In this document: positions 1-8,434 of the stretch, piece after piece
Numbering within the stretch: position 1 is the stretch's first letter
Layout of the letters: each line of letters begins with the position of its first letter
Source: CAZGXI01 sp964529715
Lineage (GTDB): Bacteria; Chloroflexota; Anaerolineae; Aggregatilineales; Ch27
NCBI GenBank assembly: GCA_964529715.1
Contig: CAZGXI010000021.1
Location: forward strand, 25,537-89,536
DNA: 64,000 nt
Reading direction: 5' to 3'
Made by a program: the position numbers and the translations under genes
The notes under the pieces: model-generated
What the model saw: only the letters and a program-made list of their open reading frames with translations
What the model was told of the DNA's origin: nothing
The model's database searches: none

Positions 1-2
1 GC

Positions 3-992
3 AATCCGATGGACGAGATGGTAGTCGCCGCCGAAAAAGCTGCAATCCCCGTCCACCGCGAGTTTATCCCACGTGACATCTCCCCCGGCCTGCTGCTGCG
101 CCTGGCGCGGCGCTTCCGCGCTGCGCGGCCCGACGTGATCCACACCCACCTCTTTCACGCCGACCTGTACGGCCTGATCGCCGCGCGCTGGGCTGGGGTG
201 CCTCATGTCGTCAGCAGCCGCCACAACGACGACCTTTTTCGTCGCCTGGCGCCCATCCGCTGGCTTAACCGCTGGCTATGGCGGCAGTTCGACGGCGGCA
301 TTGCCATCAGCGAGCACGTACGGCAGTTCTGTCTGACCACCGAGGGCGCACCACCGGACAAAATCACCACCATTCCCTATGGGCTAAACGGCGACAGTCT
401 GCGCGTCGGTAAAGGCGCGCGGACCGTGATCTGCAACGAACTCGGCATCCCGCCCGATGCGCTCCTGGTCGGCATGGTTTGCCGCCTGATCGAACAAAAA
501 GGCGTTATCTACGGCCTCCAGGCATTCTGGCGCGTCTCGGCGCGCTTTCCTCAGGCGCATCTGCTGATCGCAGGCGATGGTCCATTGCGCGGCGAACTGG
601 AACGGCAGGCCATCAGTTACCGACTGAGGGATCGGGTCCACTTCCTGGGCTGGCGAGACGACGCCCACGCCATCATCGCCGCCCTGGACGTGCTGCTGGC
701 TCCCAGCCTGTGGGAAGGCTTCGGGCTGAATTTGCTGGAAGCGATGGCGTTGGGAACGCCGGTCCTCGCCAGTTCGGTTAGCGCCATCCCGGAGATCATC
801 CTCGACGGTGAAACGGGGCTGCTGGCCCCGCCGCGCGATGTGGATCACCTGACCAGCAGCCTGCTCCTGCTGCTGTCGGACGCGCCGCTGCGCCGGCAGT
901 TCGCCGAGGCCGCTGCCCGGCGACAGAAGACTATCTTCAGCGTCGAGCAAATGGCTGACCGCACCCTGGCGTTCTACCGGCAGCTTGATTAA
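3..992 (+). CDS. GT4 family glycosyltransferase, 5'-truncated by the window edge
   Basis: A retaining GT-B glycosyltransferase of family GT4, which moves a sugar from a nucleotide-sugar donor to a lipid or glycan acceptor at the inner face of the membrane. The donor-binding signature is clear near the C-terminus: EGFGLNLLEAMALGTPV, the E-x7-E arrangement of GT4, followed by IPEII and a GETGLL segment. The N-terminal Rossmann half is incomplete. The frame stays open to base 3, only about 330 residues are visible where 360-390 are usual, and the first beta strand with its Gly-rich loop is missing. An ATG at base 9 is therefore probably internal. The acceptor cannot be told from sequence. Confidence 0.88.
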   Translation, partial: NPMDEMVVAAEKAAIPVHREFIPRDISPGLLLRLARRFRAARPDVIHTHLFHADLYGLIAARWAGVPHVVSSRHNDDLFRRLAPIRWLNRWLWRQFDGGIAISEHVRQFCLTTEGAPPDKITTIPYGLNGDSLRVGKGARTVICNELGIPPDALLVGMVCRLIEQKGVIYGLQAFWRVSARFPQAHLLIAGDGPLRGELERQAISYRLRDRVHFLGWRDDAHAIIAALDVLLAPSLWEGFGLNLLEAMALGTPVLASSVSAIPEIILDGETGLLAPPRDVDHLTSSLLLLLSDAPLRRQFAEAAARRQKTIFSVEQMADRTLAFYRQLD

Positions 993-1043
993 ACTCGGCG
1001 CTTCACGTACCTGGGGATACGTTTTTCCACCTGCCGGAAGACG

Positions 1044-1907
1044 ATGATGCCTGCGCCGCGCCTGACGTTTTCCACCGGATCGCTTTACCTCTACGGCCTA
1101 GAGCGCGTTTTTGCCCTGGCCGCCGAATTCGGCTTCGACGGCGTCGAGGTCATGTGCGACGAACGGCTGGACACGCGCCAGCCGGGTTACCTGCGCCACC
1201 TGTCGGAAACTTACCACCTACCCATCACCAGTCTGCACGCGCCCTTTGTGACCGCCCGGCTGCCGGGCTGGACGCCGGGGCTGGTCGCCGCCGTCCGGCA
1301 GACGGTCGCACTAGCGGAGCAGGTCGGCGCAGAACACGTGGTCGTTCACGTGCCGCGCAAAGTGGGCTATCTGGTCGTGCAGGGGACGCGCACCTGGCGG
1401 CTGCCCTGGGTTGCCATCGATGGCGAAATCCGGCAGTGGATCGCCGAAGGCGAACTGGCCCGCTTCCAGGCTGAGACGGCGGTGCAGGTCTGCCTGGAGA
1501 ATATGCCCATTCTGGCCCGCCGTCTAAACGGCCTGATCCCCGACCGTTACCTGACGTGGTGGAACACGGTGGAAGCATGGTCGCAGGTGCACGACCACCT
1601 AACCCTGGACACCACTCACTGGGCCACGCACAGGATCGATCCGCTGGCGGCCTACCGCGCCGCCGGAAAGCGCGTGCGGCACATTCACCTGAGCAATTTC
1701 CACGACGGGCAGGAACATCAACTTCCCCACCGGGGCGACCTGGACCTGGTGGGTTTTCTACGGAGCGTGATCGCGGACGGCTTCGACGGCCACATGGTGC
1801 TGGAACTGGACCCGCGTTCGCTGGAAGCGGTGGACGAATCGAAGCTGCGGCAAAACCTGGCCGCGTCGGCAGCCTTCTGTCGGGCGGCAATGGGGCGGGA
1901 AGCGTAG
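1044..1907 (+). CDS. sugar phosphate isomerase/epimerase-like TIM-barrel protein
   Basis: 287 residues of the AP-endonuclease-2 / xylose-isomerase-like TIM barrel superfamily. The N-terminus shows a strand and helix with GFDGVEVMCD, followed by SLHAPF, an EHVVVHVP strand, a CLENMP strand carrying the usual metal-ligand Glu, LDTTHWATH, RHIHLSNFHD and a C-terminal VLELDP. These are the spaced His, Glu and Asp positions that bind a divalent metal in the family. The family isomerises or epimerises keto-sugars or inositols, but members are functionally diverse and the substrate is unknown. It lies 51 nt after the GT4 gene on the same strand and abuts the convergent pseudouridine synthase gene. Confidence 0.8.
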   Translation: MMPAPRLTFSTGSLYLYGLERVFALAAEFGFDGVEVMCDERLDTRQPGYLRHLSETYHLPITSLHAPFVTARLPGWTPGLVAAVRQTVALAEQVGAEHVVVHVPRKVGYLVVQGTRTWRLPWVAIDGEIRQWIAEGELARFQAETAVQVCLENMPILARRLNGLIPDRYLTWWNTVEAWSQVHDHLTLDTTHWATHRIDPLAAYRAAGKRVRHIHLSNFHDGQEHQLPHRGDLDLVGFLRSVIADGFDGHMVLELDPRSLEAVDESKLRQNLAASAAFCRAAMGREA

Positions 1908-1908
1908 A

Positions 1909-2838
1909 TCAGCGCGGCAGCTTATCCAGCACGTTTTGCAGGCCCACCGGCAACGGCGCAGAAAACGTGAGCGGCTGGCCCGTCGAGGGCGAAAAGATCG
2001 TCAGGTCGGCGGCGTGGAGAAAATGCCGCTTGAGCCGGATGCGTTGCCGGGCGTAGCCGTATACCTCGTCTCCCACCACCGGGTGCCCGATAAACGCCAG
2101 GTGCACGCGAATCTGGTGCGTGCGGCCCGTCTTGGGGAACACTTCCAACAGCGCCTGCTCCGCATAGTATTCCAACACGGTGAACTCCGTGATCGCTTCC
2201 CGCCCGTCGCGCGTGACGGCCATGCGTTTGCGCTGACGTGGGTCGCGGCCAATCGGCGCTTCGATGCGCCCGGTGGCATTCGGTGGGTTGCCCTCCACCA
2301 GGGCCAGATAACGCTTGGTCGTCTGGCGGTTTTCAAACTGCGCGGCCAGGGCGCGGTGGGCCTGCGGCGTCTTGGCGATGACGATCACGCCGGAGGTGTC
2401 TTTGTCCAGGCGGTGGACAATCCCTGCCCGGTGTTCGTCGCCTACCTGCGCCACCTGTGGCCAGTAGTACAACAGGGCGTTCACCAGCGTACCGGACGTG
2501 TGGCCGTAAGACGGATGAACGACCATCCCGGCGGGCTTGTCGATGGCGATCAGGTCGGCATCCTCATAGAGCACACTCAGCGGGATATTTTCCGGCTGCA
2601 CGTCCTGCGGCGGAGGCGGCGGGACGCGCACGACAATTTCCTCGCCGCCTTCCAGCCGATAGGCAGGCTTGGTCGGCACACCGTTCACCGTGATCAGCCC
2701 GTCGTGGATAAGCGCCTGAATGTGCGTGCGGGAGAGGTCTTCTAATTGGGCAGCCAGGGCCTTATCCAGCCGTTCCCCGCGCAGGTCATCGCCCGCCACA
2801 AACATAAAATCCGGCTGAAGATCGTCTACTTCTACCAT
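1909..2838 (-). CDS. RluA-family 23S rRNA/tRNA pseudouridine synthase
   Basis: Converts specific uridines in rRNA or tRNA to pseudouridine in the cytoplasm. An N-terminal S4-like RNA-binding domain (RLDKALAAQLEDLSRTHIQALIHDGLITVNG) precedes the catalytic domain. The RluA motif II appears as GIVHRLDKDTSGVIVIAKT, with the catalytic Asp in HRLDKDTSG, and the C-terminal GRTHQIRVHLAFIGHPVVGD motif is intact. The architecture is RluD-like. The frame extends upstream to a TTG at 2931, but the ATG at 2838 is preferred: it has an upstream GTGGAAAG and the upstream residues look non-coding. Length from this start (309 aa) fits the family. Confidence 0.9.
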   Translation of the reverse strand: MVEVDDLQPDFMFVAGDDLRGERLDKALAAQLEDLSRTHIQALIHDGLITVNGVPTKPAYRLEGGEEIVVRVPPPPPQDVQPENIPLSVLYEDADLIAIDKPAGMVVHPSYGHTSGTLVNALLYYWPQVAQVGDEHRAGIVHRLDKDTSGVIVIAKTPQAHRALAAQFENRQTTKRYLALVEGNPPNATGRIEAPIGRDPRQRKRMAVTRDGREAITEFTVLEYYAEQALLEVFPKTGRTHQIRVHLAFIGHPVVGDEVYGYARQRIRLKRHFLHAADLTIFSPSTGQPLTFSAPLPVGLQNVLDKLPR

Positions 2839-2980
2839 GTCGCTTTCCACGAGTACCCCAGAGATATTCCCGGATCGATTCGCCTGAGCATACATCCTCA
2901 CCTGACGAGCCGCAAAAAGGCGCGACCCCAACCGCGGGGACGGTCGGGGTCGCCAAGGGGGATAGGGGAACTACACGAAA

Positions 2981-3925
2981 CTATTCGACACTAACGTACT
3001 CCAGTTCTGCCGTCTGCGTGCGGGCAGGCCGGGCGGGTTCGACAGGCCGCGTGACGCTGGCCCGGCGGCTGTTGCCTGCTCCCGGCCCAAAGAAGCGGCT
3101 GGGTGGATCATAGCGGCGCGGCATGGAAGCGGGAGCGTCGGCGGCGCGCGCATAAGGGGCAGCAAACTCCGGCAACGGAGTCGTTCCCCGGCGGTCCGGG
3201 GAGACGGCGTGCGCAGCAGCCCCGACCGACGCATGTTCGCCATCCTGCCGGGTGGCGCTCTGACTGGAAAGCGCCTGAGCCGGGCGCGGCTCAGGGATAG
3301 CAGGCCGGGCTGGTGGAGCAGCGACGGCAGTCGCAGGGTGAACCGGCGTCGCAGCAGTCAACGGTCGGGCGGTGGCTTCGACAGTCTCGGCCCGGCGGTC
3401 GGCAGTCGTGAAGAGGTGATCCCCGGCAAAGCTGAATGCGCCGATGATCAGGATGCGCGTCAGCCAGACCAACAACGCCAGAAACACTGGCGCAACATGC
3501 AGGATTTGTTCCCGGCTGATCAGTTCATTGCCCAAATAGGCATTTTCTGCCAGAGCACTGCCGACGGCCCACCAGGTCATGACGGCGTTCATGCTCGCTC
3601 CCAGGAACCAGGCCCCAGTCAGCAGCCAGACTTCCTTCGGCTCCTTGCGCCCCACTTCCGGTGTGAACAGACGCGACAGGCCGGCAAAGTCGATGCCGCA
3701 GAACGCCACCGCCAACACCGTTGCCCAGGAAAGGACACCAAAGGCACTATGGCCGCTGAACAGGGTGGTCAGGGCATATTCGGTTGTCGAGAAATTGAAC
3801 ACCTCGAAGGAGGCCAGCGCGGCCAGCAAGATCAGGCCGAACCACAGGCCGCGTCCGCGCAGACGGCGGCGCAGCATAGTTAGCGGAGAAGCAGAGTAAG
3901 CTGTGCGAAAGGTGATTGCGGTCAT
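2981..3925 (-). CDS. membrane protein with four predicted TM segments and Pro/Ala-rich tail
   Basis: I do not recognise the family. The first 170 residues contain about four hydrophobic segments (near residues 28-46, 62-80, 98-120, 144-166), giving a compact integral membrane domain. The remaining roughly 145 residues are a low-complexity tail rich in Pro, Ala, Arg and Thr, likely disordered and, with both ends inside, cytoplasmic. There is no signal peptide or catalytic motif. The ATG at 3925 is followed by a plausible coding start (MTAITFRTAYS). The AT-rich stretch 3930-3990 upstream probably holds the promoter. Confidence 0.6.
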   Translation of the reverse strand: MTAITFRTAYSASPLTMLRRRLRGRGLWFGLILLAALASFEVFNFSTTEYALTTLFSGHSAFGVLSWATVLAVAFCGIDFAGLSRLFTPEVGRKEPKEVWLLTGAWFLGASMNAVMTWWAVGSALAENAYLGNELISREQILHVAPVFLALLVWLTRILIIGAFSFAGDHLFTTADRRAETVEATARPLTAATPVHPATAVAAPPARPAIPEPRPAQALSSQSATRQDGEHASVGAAAHAVSPDRRGTTPLPEFAAPYARAADAPASMPRRYDPPSRFFGPGAGNSRRASVTRPVEPARPARTQTAELEYVSVE

Positions 3926-4038
3926 GGGGTGTGCCTGTTTTTCACCAAAAGAACACTTGTTCTATCCGTAGTATAGGGCACATTGCCTGTCGCTGTCAAG
4001 CGGCAAACGGCGTTCTTGCCTGAAAAATCGCAGCGGGA

Positions 4039-4581
4039 TTACTGGTGAGCAGCAGAGGCAGATTCGTCGTCCGAGGCTGCTTCGTCAGGCGAAGCGTCGG
4101 CGGGTCGTGTAGATGCCCGGCGGCGGTCTTCGCGCCACATCACGATCAACAGCAGGCCCACGCCAGCCACAATACACACGTCCGACACGTTCGAGACCGG
4201 CCAGAACTTGAGGTGCAGGAAATCGACCACATAGCCCTGCCGCAGCCGGTCGATCAGGTTGCCTGCCGCGCCGCCGAGCTGCAGGCCCAGCGCAACACGC
4301 AGCAACCAGACGCGGTCGGTAAGCTGGTGGTAAAAGTAGAGGATGATAAACACCACGACGATGGCGACGATCTGAAACAGCGTGTTGCCCCCTTGCAAAA
4401 TGCCAAACGCCGCGCCAGTGTTGGTTACGTGCGTGATGACGAACAAGGGGCGTAGCGCCTCGATAGGCGCCCATTCCTCATACAGATCGAGGTTGGCGAC
4501 GATGATCGCCTTCGACACCTGATCCACCAGGACCACCAGCAGCGCCACGCCCAGGAGCAGCAGCCATTTCTCACGGCGCAT
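4039..4581 (-). CDS. lspA: lipoprotein signal peptidase (signal peptidase II)
   Basis: Membrane aspartyl protease that removes signal peptides from diacylglyceryl-modified prolipoproteins. Four hydrophobic segments are visible. Family motifs are all present: DQVSK near residue 20, VTNTGAAFGI near 52-61, GNLIDRL with catalytic Asp111, and NVSD with catalytic Asp134. The length of 180 aa is slightly above the usual 150-170 because of an acidic Ser/Ala/Asp tail after residue 155. It lies 17 nt downstream of the zinc-finger gene and is probably co-transcribed with it. A typical client is encoded in this window (lipoprotein at 12988-14748). Confidence 0.95.
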   Translation of the reverse strand: MRREKWLLLLGVALLVVLVDQVSKAIIVANLDLYEEWAPIEALRPLFVITHVTNTGAAFGILQGGNTLFQIVAIVVVFIILYFYHQLTDRVWLLRVALGLQLGGAAGNLIDRLRQGYVVDFLHLKFWPVSNVSDVCIVAGVGLLLIVMWREDRRRASTRPADASPDEAASDDESASAAHQ

Positions 4582-4598
4582 AAGGACACTTCCCCGGT

Positions 4599-4946
4599 TC
4601 AGCCGCGCCGATACTGGCGGGTCTCAGCACACGCCAGGCAGAGCGGCGTATAGGGAATGGCTTCTAGGCGAGCGATGTCGATCTCCTTGCCGCACCCCTC
4701 ACAGATGCCGTAGGTGCCACGTTCAAACTTCGCCAGTGCATCGTCGATCAGGCGAAGCGTATGTTCGCTGCTGGTGCGGATTGCCAGGTCGCGCGCCTGA
4801 TCAAACGCCTGCGTCGCATCGTCGGCCTGGTGATTGGTATAGCCTGTACCGTCCAAAGCGGTTGTATCCAGGGTTTGGACCTTCATCCGCAGCGCCTCAC
4901 GCTGTTGGAGCAACATGGTCTTCAGTTGCTCATAAGAAGTGATCAT
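4599..4946 (-). CDS. DksA/TraR-type C4 zinc-finger protein
   Basis: A 115-residue protein of the DksA/TraR/YocK family. An N-terminal helical coiled-coil part precedes a C4 zinc finger made by C82-E-G-C85 and C103-L-A-C106, with the typical GTYGICEGCGKEI and IPYTPLC context. DksA proteins insert into the RNA polymerase secondary channel and modulate stringent-type control; short homologues like this one often have unknown roles. The frame runs upstream for more than 450 codons antisense to coaBC, but homology starts only at MITSYEQL, so ATG 4946 is chosen. It leads the transcript that includes lspA. Confidence 0.85.
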   Translation of the reverse strand: MITSYEQLKTMLLQQREALRMKVQTLDTTALDGTGYTNHQADDATQAFDQARDLAIRTSSEHTLRLIDDALAKFERGTYGICEGCGKEIDIARLEAIPYTPLCLACAETRQYRRG

Positions 4947-4997
4947 GGTCGTTCCCTGTCTGTCTGATTCCCGTTTGGGAGCATTCGATGGGGTGCG

Positions 4998-5026
4998 ATT
5001 GTACCGGATGCCGGCTGGCAAGACAA
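4998..5026 (-). promoter_or_regulatory. predicted sigma70-type promoter for the zinc-finger gene and lspA
   Basis: On the minus strand a -35 TTGTCT (5026-5021) and a -10 TACAAT (5003-4998) are separated by exactly 17 nt. The predicted start of transcription falls about 45 nt before the zinc-finger ATG. The spacing and boxes match those before tRNA genes in this window. Confidence 0.55.
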
Positions 5027-5120
5027 ACAACGCGCTCATCACGTCTACTACCCGGCTTCCAAACCATGCTTCCGGCGTTAGAATAAGCCGCGCAGAATCG
5101 TTCCAGGTGAGGCAGAAAAG

Positions 5121-6365
5121 ATGCAGGAGCCTATCACGCTTCTGAGGGGCAGGCGGATCGTCCTGGGTGTCACGGGCAGCATCGCCGCCTACAAGGCGGC
5201 AGACCTTGCCAGCAAGCTCACCCAGGCCGGGGCGCAGGTGGACGTGATCATGACTGAGGCAGCGCGGCAGTTCGTCACGCCACTGACCTTCCAATCGGTG
5301 ACGGGTCGCCCGGTCTACGTTTCGATGTGGGAGACGGACGACGCCGGGTTGCCGACTCACATTGCCCACGTCGGATTGGGCGAAAGCGCCGACCTGCTGG
5401 TGATCGCGCCGGCGACGGCAAATACCCTGGCGAAGCTGGCGCATGGCCTGGCCGACAACCTGCTCGCGGTGACGGCGCTGGCAGCACGCTGCCCGGTGAT
5501 CGTCGCCCCAGCGATGGACGGCGGCATGTACGCCCATCCGGCCACACAGGCCAACCTCCAGCTTTTGCAGAGTCGGGGTGTCCTGGTAATTGAGCCGGAG
5601 GAGGGGCGTTTTGCCTCCGGGTTGGTGGGCAAAGGTCGCCTGCCGGAGACGCCAACCCTGATCGGCCATATCCGGCGGGCGCTGGCGCACGGCGGCCCGC
5701 TGGCCGGGCGCAAGATCGTTGTCACCGCCGGCGGCACACGTGAAGCCATCGATCCCGTGCGCCACATCACCAACCGCTCCAGCGGCAAGCAGGGATACGC
5801 TCTGGCCCAGGCCGCCCTGGACGCCGGAGCAGACGTAACCCTGATCAGCGCAGCGCGCGGCCTGCCTGTTCCGGTCGGCGCGGTGTTCGTGGCCGCCGAC
5901 AGCGCCGAAGACATGCGGACGGCAGTGCTGGCCTACATCCGCGAGGCCGACGTGCTGATCATGGCGGCGGCGGTGGCAGACTTCCGCCCGGCGCAGGCAG
6001 CGGATCAGAAAATCAAGAAGGAGAGCGCCGCCGAAGCGCCGACCCTCGCCCTGGCCCGCACGCCGGACATTCTGCTGGCGGTCAAGGAGCAACGGGCACA
6101 AAGCGGCTGGCCGCGCGTGGTCGTGGGATTCGCCGCCGAGAGCCAGGATTTGCTGGCGAACGCCCGCGCCAAGCTCGAGCGCAAGGGCCTGGATCTGCTG
6201 GTCGCCAACGACATCACTGCGCCGGACGCCGGATTCGAGGTAGACACTAACCGCGTGATCCTCCTCGATGCAGCAGGTGGCCAGCAGGCGCTCGCCCTGG
6301 CCAGCAAGACCCATGTGGCCGAAGCTATCATCGCGCGGGTAGTTGCTTTACTGGCGGAAGTGTAG
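5121..6365 (+). CDS. coaBC: bifunctional phosphopantothenoylcysteine decarboxylase / phosphopantothenate-cysteine ligase
   Basis: Catalyses two consecutive steps of coenzyme A synthesis: ligation of cysteine to 4-phosphopantothenate (CoaB) and FMN-dependent decarboxylation (CoaC). The N-terminal flavoprotein domain (about residues 10-180) has GVTGSIAAYKA, the catalytic-His region HVGL (His83) and APATANTLAK. The CoaB domain begins at GRKIVVTAGGTREAIDPVRHITNRSSGKQG and contains AAAVADFRP and KIKKE. The canonical PxMNxxMW loop reads PAMDGGMY, so the usual Asn is Asp133. A coaX gene ends 27 nt away on the opposite strand, so two CoA steps cluster here. Confidence 0.95.
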   Translation: MQEPITLLRGRRIVLGVTGSIAAYKAADLASKLTQAGAQVDVIMTEAARQFVTPLTFQSVTGRPVYVSMWETDDAGLPTHIAHVGLGESADLLVIAPATANTLAKLAHGLADNLLAVTALAARCPVIVAPAMDGGMYAHPATQANLQLLQSRGVLVIEPEEGRFASGLVGKGRLPETPTLIGHIRRALAHGGPLAGRKIVVTAGGTREAIDPVRHITNRSSGKQGYALAQAALDAGADVTLISAARGLPVPVGAVFVAADSAEDMRTAVLAYIREADVLIMAAAVADFRPAQAADQKIKKESAAEAPTLALARTPDILLAVKEQRAQSGWPRVVVGFAAESQDLLANARAKLERKGLDLLVANDITAPDAGFEVDTNRVILLDAAGGQQALALASKTHVAEAIIARVVALLAEV

Positions 6366-6391
6366 GATGCGCCGCCTGACCCTCGCCGCTT

Positions 6392-7153
6392 TTACCCGTT
6401 CAACTCGGCGATGATGCGCAGGCCGTCCAGGGTCAGCCAGGGATCGACGGCATCGAAGCGGTCCGTCAGCGGCGCGATCACCGCCGAAAGCCCGCCGGTG
6501 GCGACCGTCTTCGCGCCGCCCAGTTCGGTGCGGATGCGGTCGATCAGCCCCTCCACCAGACTCACCTGCCCCAGGATCAGGCCGGCCTGCATGGCATGAA
6601 CCGTGTTTCGCCCAATAACCGACGGCGGTGGCACCAGCTCCACATGAGGGAGCTGCGCCGTCCGGCTGACCAGCGCGTCGGCGACCACATTCACCCCGGC
6701 GGCAATGGCGACGCCGAGCAGATGCCCCGGCGCGGCGACAGCGGTGAAGGTCGTGGCTGTGCCGAAGTCCACCACGATACAGTTGCTTTGAAAGCGGTGG
6801 TAGGCCGCCACCGCGTCGGCCACCAGATCGCTACCGATGCGGTCGGGGTGCTCGGTGCGAATCTCGATGCCCCGGTAGGTTGTTGGTCCCAAAACCAACG
6901 GCGCGCGGCCCGTGCGCCGCGTGATCATCTCCGCCAGCCCCAGTTTTAACTGAGGGACGACGCTACTCAACACCGTGCAATCGAAGCCGCTCAACGCCAG
7001 GTCGGCCTCGCCTAGCAGATCACGGAACAGCACGGCGTACTCATCCGGCATTCGCTCGCGGACCGTTTGGATACGCCACAGGCGCACCCACGCACGTCCG
7101 TCGTGTACGCCGAACACGATGTTGGTATTGCCGATGTCAATGGCGAGAAGCAT
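6392..7153 (-). CDS. coaX: type III pantothenate kinase
   Basis: Phosphorylates pantothenate, the first committed step of coenzyme A synthesis, using the ASKHA fold. The phosphate-binding DIGNTN motif is at residues 5-10, DRIGSDLVAD supplies the catalytic Asp, and VDFGTATTFTAV is the second nucleotide-binding segment. GLILGQVSLVEGLI and VATGGLSAVIAP complete the fold. The length of 253 aa is typical. The frame extends further upstream, but ATG 7153 is chosen because AAGGGAAAG lies about 7-15 nt ahead and DIGNTN must be near the N-terminus. It converges on coaBC. Confidence 0.95.
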   Translation of the reverse strand: MLLAIDIGNTNIVFGVHDGRAWVRLWRIQTVRERMPDEYAVLFRDLLGEADLALSGFDCTVLSSVVPQLKLGLAEMITRRTGRAPLVLGPTTYRGIEIRTEHPDRIGSDLVADAVAAYHRFQSNCIVVDFGTATTFTAVAAPGHLLGVAIAAGVNVVADALVSRTAQLPHVELVPPPSVIGRNTVHAMQAGLILGQVSLVEGLIDRIRTELGGAKTVATGGLSAVIAPLTDRFDAVDPWLTLDGLRIIAELNG

Positions 7154-7265
7154 GATTCTCTTTCCCTTGAACGTCCTGAAAAGTAGCAGCAGGCTGTATT
7201 TCACCGTTACCATTATAGGAGCAGGGGTGGAGACTTGGCGAAAAAACGGCCAGGGAGGAAATGCC

Positions 7266-8237
7266 ATGACCAATCAAACTCTTACCGCGATTGAAGGCAT
7301 CCGCGTCGGGCACGCACACAACCTGGACGGGCCAACCGGCTGCACTGTTATGCTCTGCCCGCCGGGAACGGTCGGCGGCGTGGATCAGCGCGGCGGCGCG
7401 CCCGGCACGCGCGAAACCGACCTGCTGCGCCCGGCACATCTGGTGGAACACGTCAACGCGATTCTGCTGGCTGGGGGCAGCGCCTACGGCTTGGATGCGG
7501 CAGGCGGCGTGATGCGCTACCTGGAAGAGACAGGGGTCGGCTTCCCGGTCGGTGTGGGCGTCGTGCCGATTGTCCCGGCGGCGATCATCTTCGACCTGGA
7601 TTTGGGCAATCCCCAAATCCGGCCCGACGCGGCGATGGGCTATGCCGCCTGCCGGGCCGCTTCCGCGGAACCGGTGGCGGAAGGCTGCGTCGGTGCGGGC
7701 GCAGGGGCGCGCGTGGGCATGGCGATGGGACCGGCCTTCGCCTGTAAATCGGGGCTGGGAACGGCCCTGGTGGACCTAGACGGCGGGCTGAAGGTCGCGG
7801 CGCTGATGGTGGTCAACGCCCTGGGCGATGTGATCGCCGAGGATGGGACGATCCTGGCAGGTGTGCGCGTGCCGCCAGAAGGCGATGCCTTTATGGATTG
7901 CCGCAACGTCATGCGTATGATGGCGACACAGGTCTCCCCGACAGGCAGCAATACCGTCGTGGGTGTGGTAGCGACCAACGCCCGGCTGACCAAAGAAGAA
8001 ACCAACAAGGTCGCGCAGATGGCACAGGATGGCCTGGCGCGGGCCGTCCGACCTTCGCACACCATGCTCGACGGCGACACGATCTTCGCCCTGGCGACGG
8101 GCAGCGTAGGCCGGGCCAACGTCAGCGTGATCGGCGCGTTTGCGGCAGAGGCAACGACGGAGGCCATCCGACGAGCCGTGCAGACAGCCACGCCGCTGGC
8201 AGGCCTGCCGACGGGCGCTTCGGCCACACGGAGATAA
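7266..8237 (+). CDS. P1 family peptidase (DmpA-like L-aminopeptidase/D-esterase)
   Basis: An N-terminal-nucleophile (Ntn-like) hydrolase that matures by self-cleavage and removes N-terminal residues from peptides, amides or esters. It starts with ITAIEGIRVGH-type sequence, typical of the family, followed by GTVGGVDQRGGAPGTRETDLL and AILLAGGSAYGLDAAGGV. The probable cleavage site is in GSNTVVGVVATNA, making Thr230 the nucleophile. The 323 aa length fits. ATG 7266 is chosen because a strong AGGGAGGA lies 8 nt upstream; an upstream extension in frame has no homology. It is divergent from coaX and shares a 112-nt spacer with it. Confidence 0.88.
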   Translation: MTNQTLTAIEGIRVGHAHNLDGPTGCTVMLCPPGTVGGVDQRGGAPGTRETDLLRPAHLVEHVNAILLAGGSAYGLDAAGGVMRYLEETGVGFPVGVGVVPIVPAAIIFDLDLGNPQIRPDAAMGYAACRAASAEPVAEGCVGAGAGARVGMAMGPAFACKSGLGTALVDLDGGLKVAALMVVNALGDVIAEDGTILAGVRVPPEGDAFMDCRNVMRMMATQVSPTGSNTVVGVVATNARLTKEETNKVAQMAQDGLARAVRPSHTMLDGDTIFALATGSVGRANVSVIGAFAAEATTEAIRRAVQTATPLAGLPTGASATRR

Positions 8238-8348
8238 GAACAGGCGCGCCATAGCGTGGAGGGCCGCACTTGTCTACCGAAACCGATAAGATTTAACCCC
8301 CGGATCGCTTTTTCTTCATCGCAGGATCACGGCGGCTTAAGAAGGTGC

Positions 8349-8406
8349 GTGTACACTGGGTATACCCGCAACGTAGGGCAACGTTGTGGGTTTTGTCCTG
8401 TATACA
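8349..8406. promoter_or_regulatory. cluster of short palindromes upstream of the UMF1 carrier gene
   Basis: The 197-nt gap before the carrier gene holds four inverted repeats within 58 nt: GTGTACAC (8349-8356), GGGTATACCC (8358-8367), CAACGT...ACGTTG (8369-8386, 6-nt spacer) and TGTATACA (8399-8406). Three are perfect palindromes. They sit 29-86 nt before the ATG, where operators would be expected, but no regulator is assigned and no convincing -35 box is seen. Confidence 0.35.
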
Positions 8407-8434
8407 CCAGCACGTTCACTAAAAGGAAAAGGCC

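Noticed and set aside
4947..6314. 571-aa minus-strand frame continuous with the zinc-finger gene
   Set aside because: Only the last 115 residues have family motifs; the upstream part is exactly antisense to coaBC and reads as low-complexity shadow sequence.
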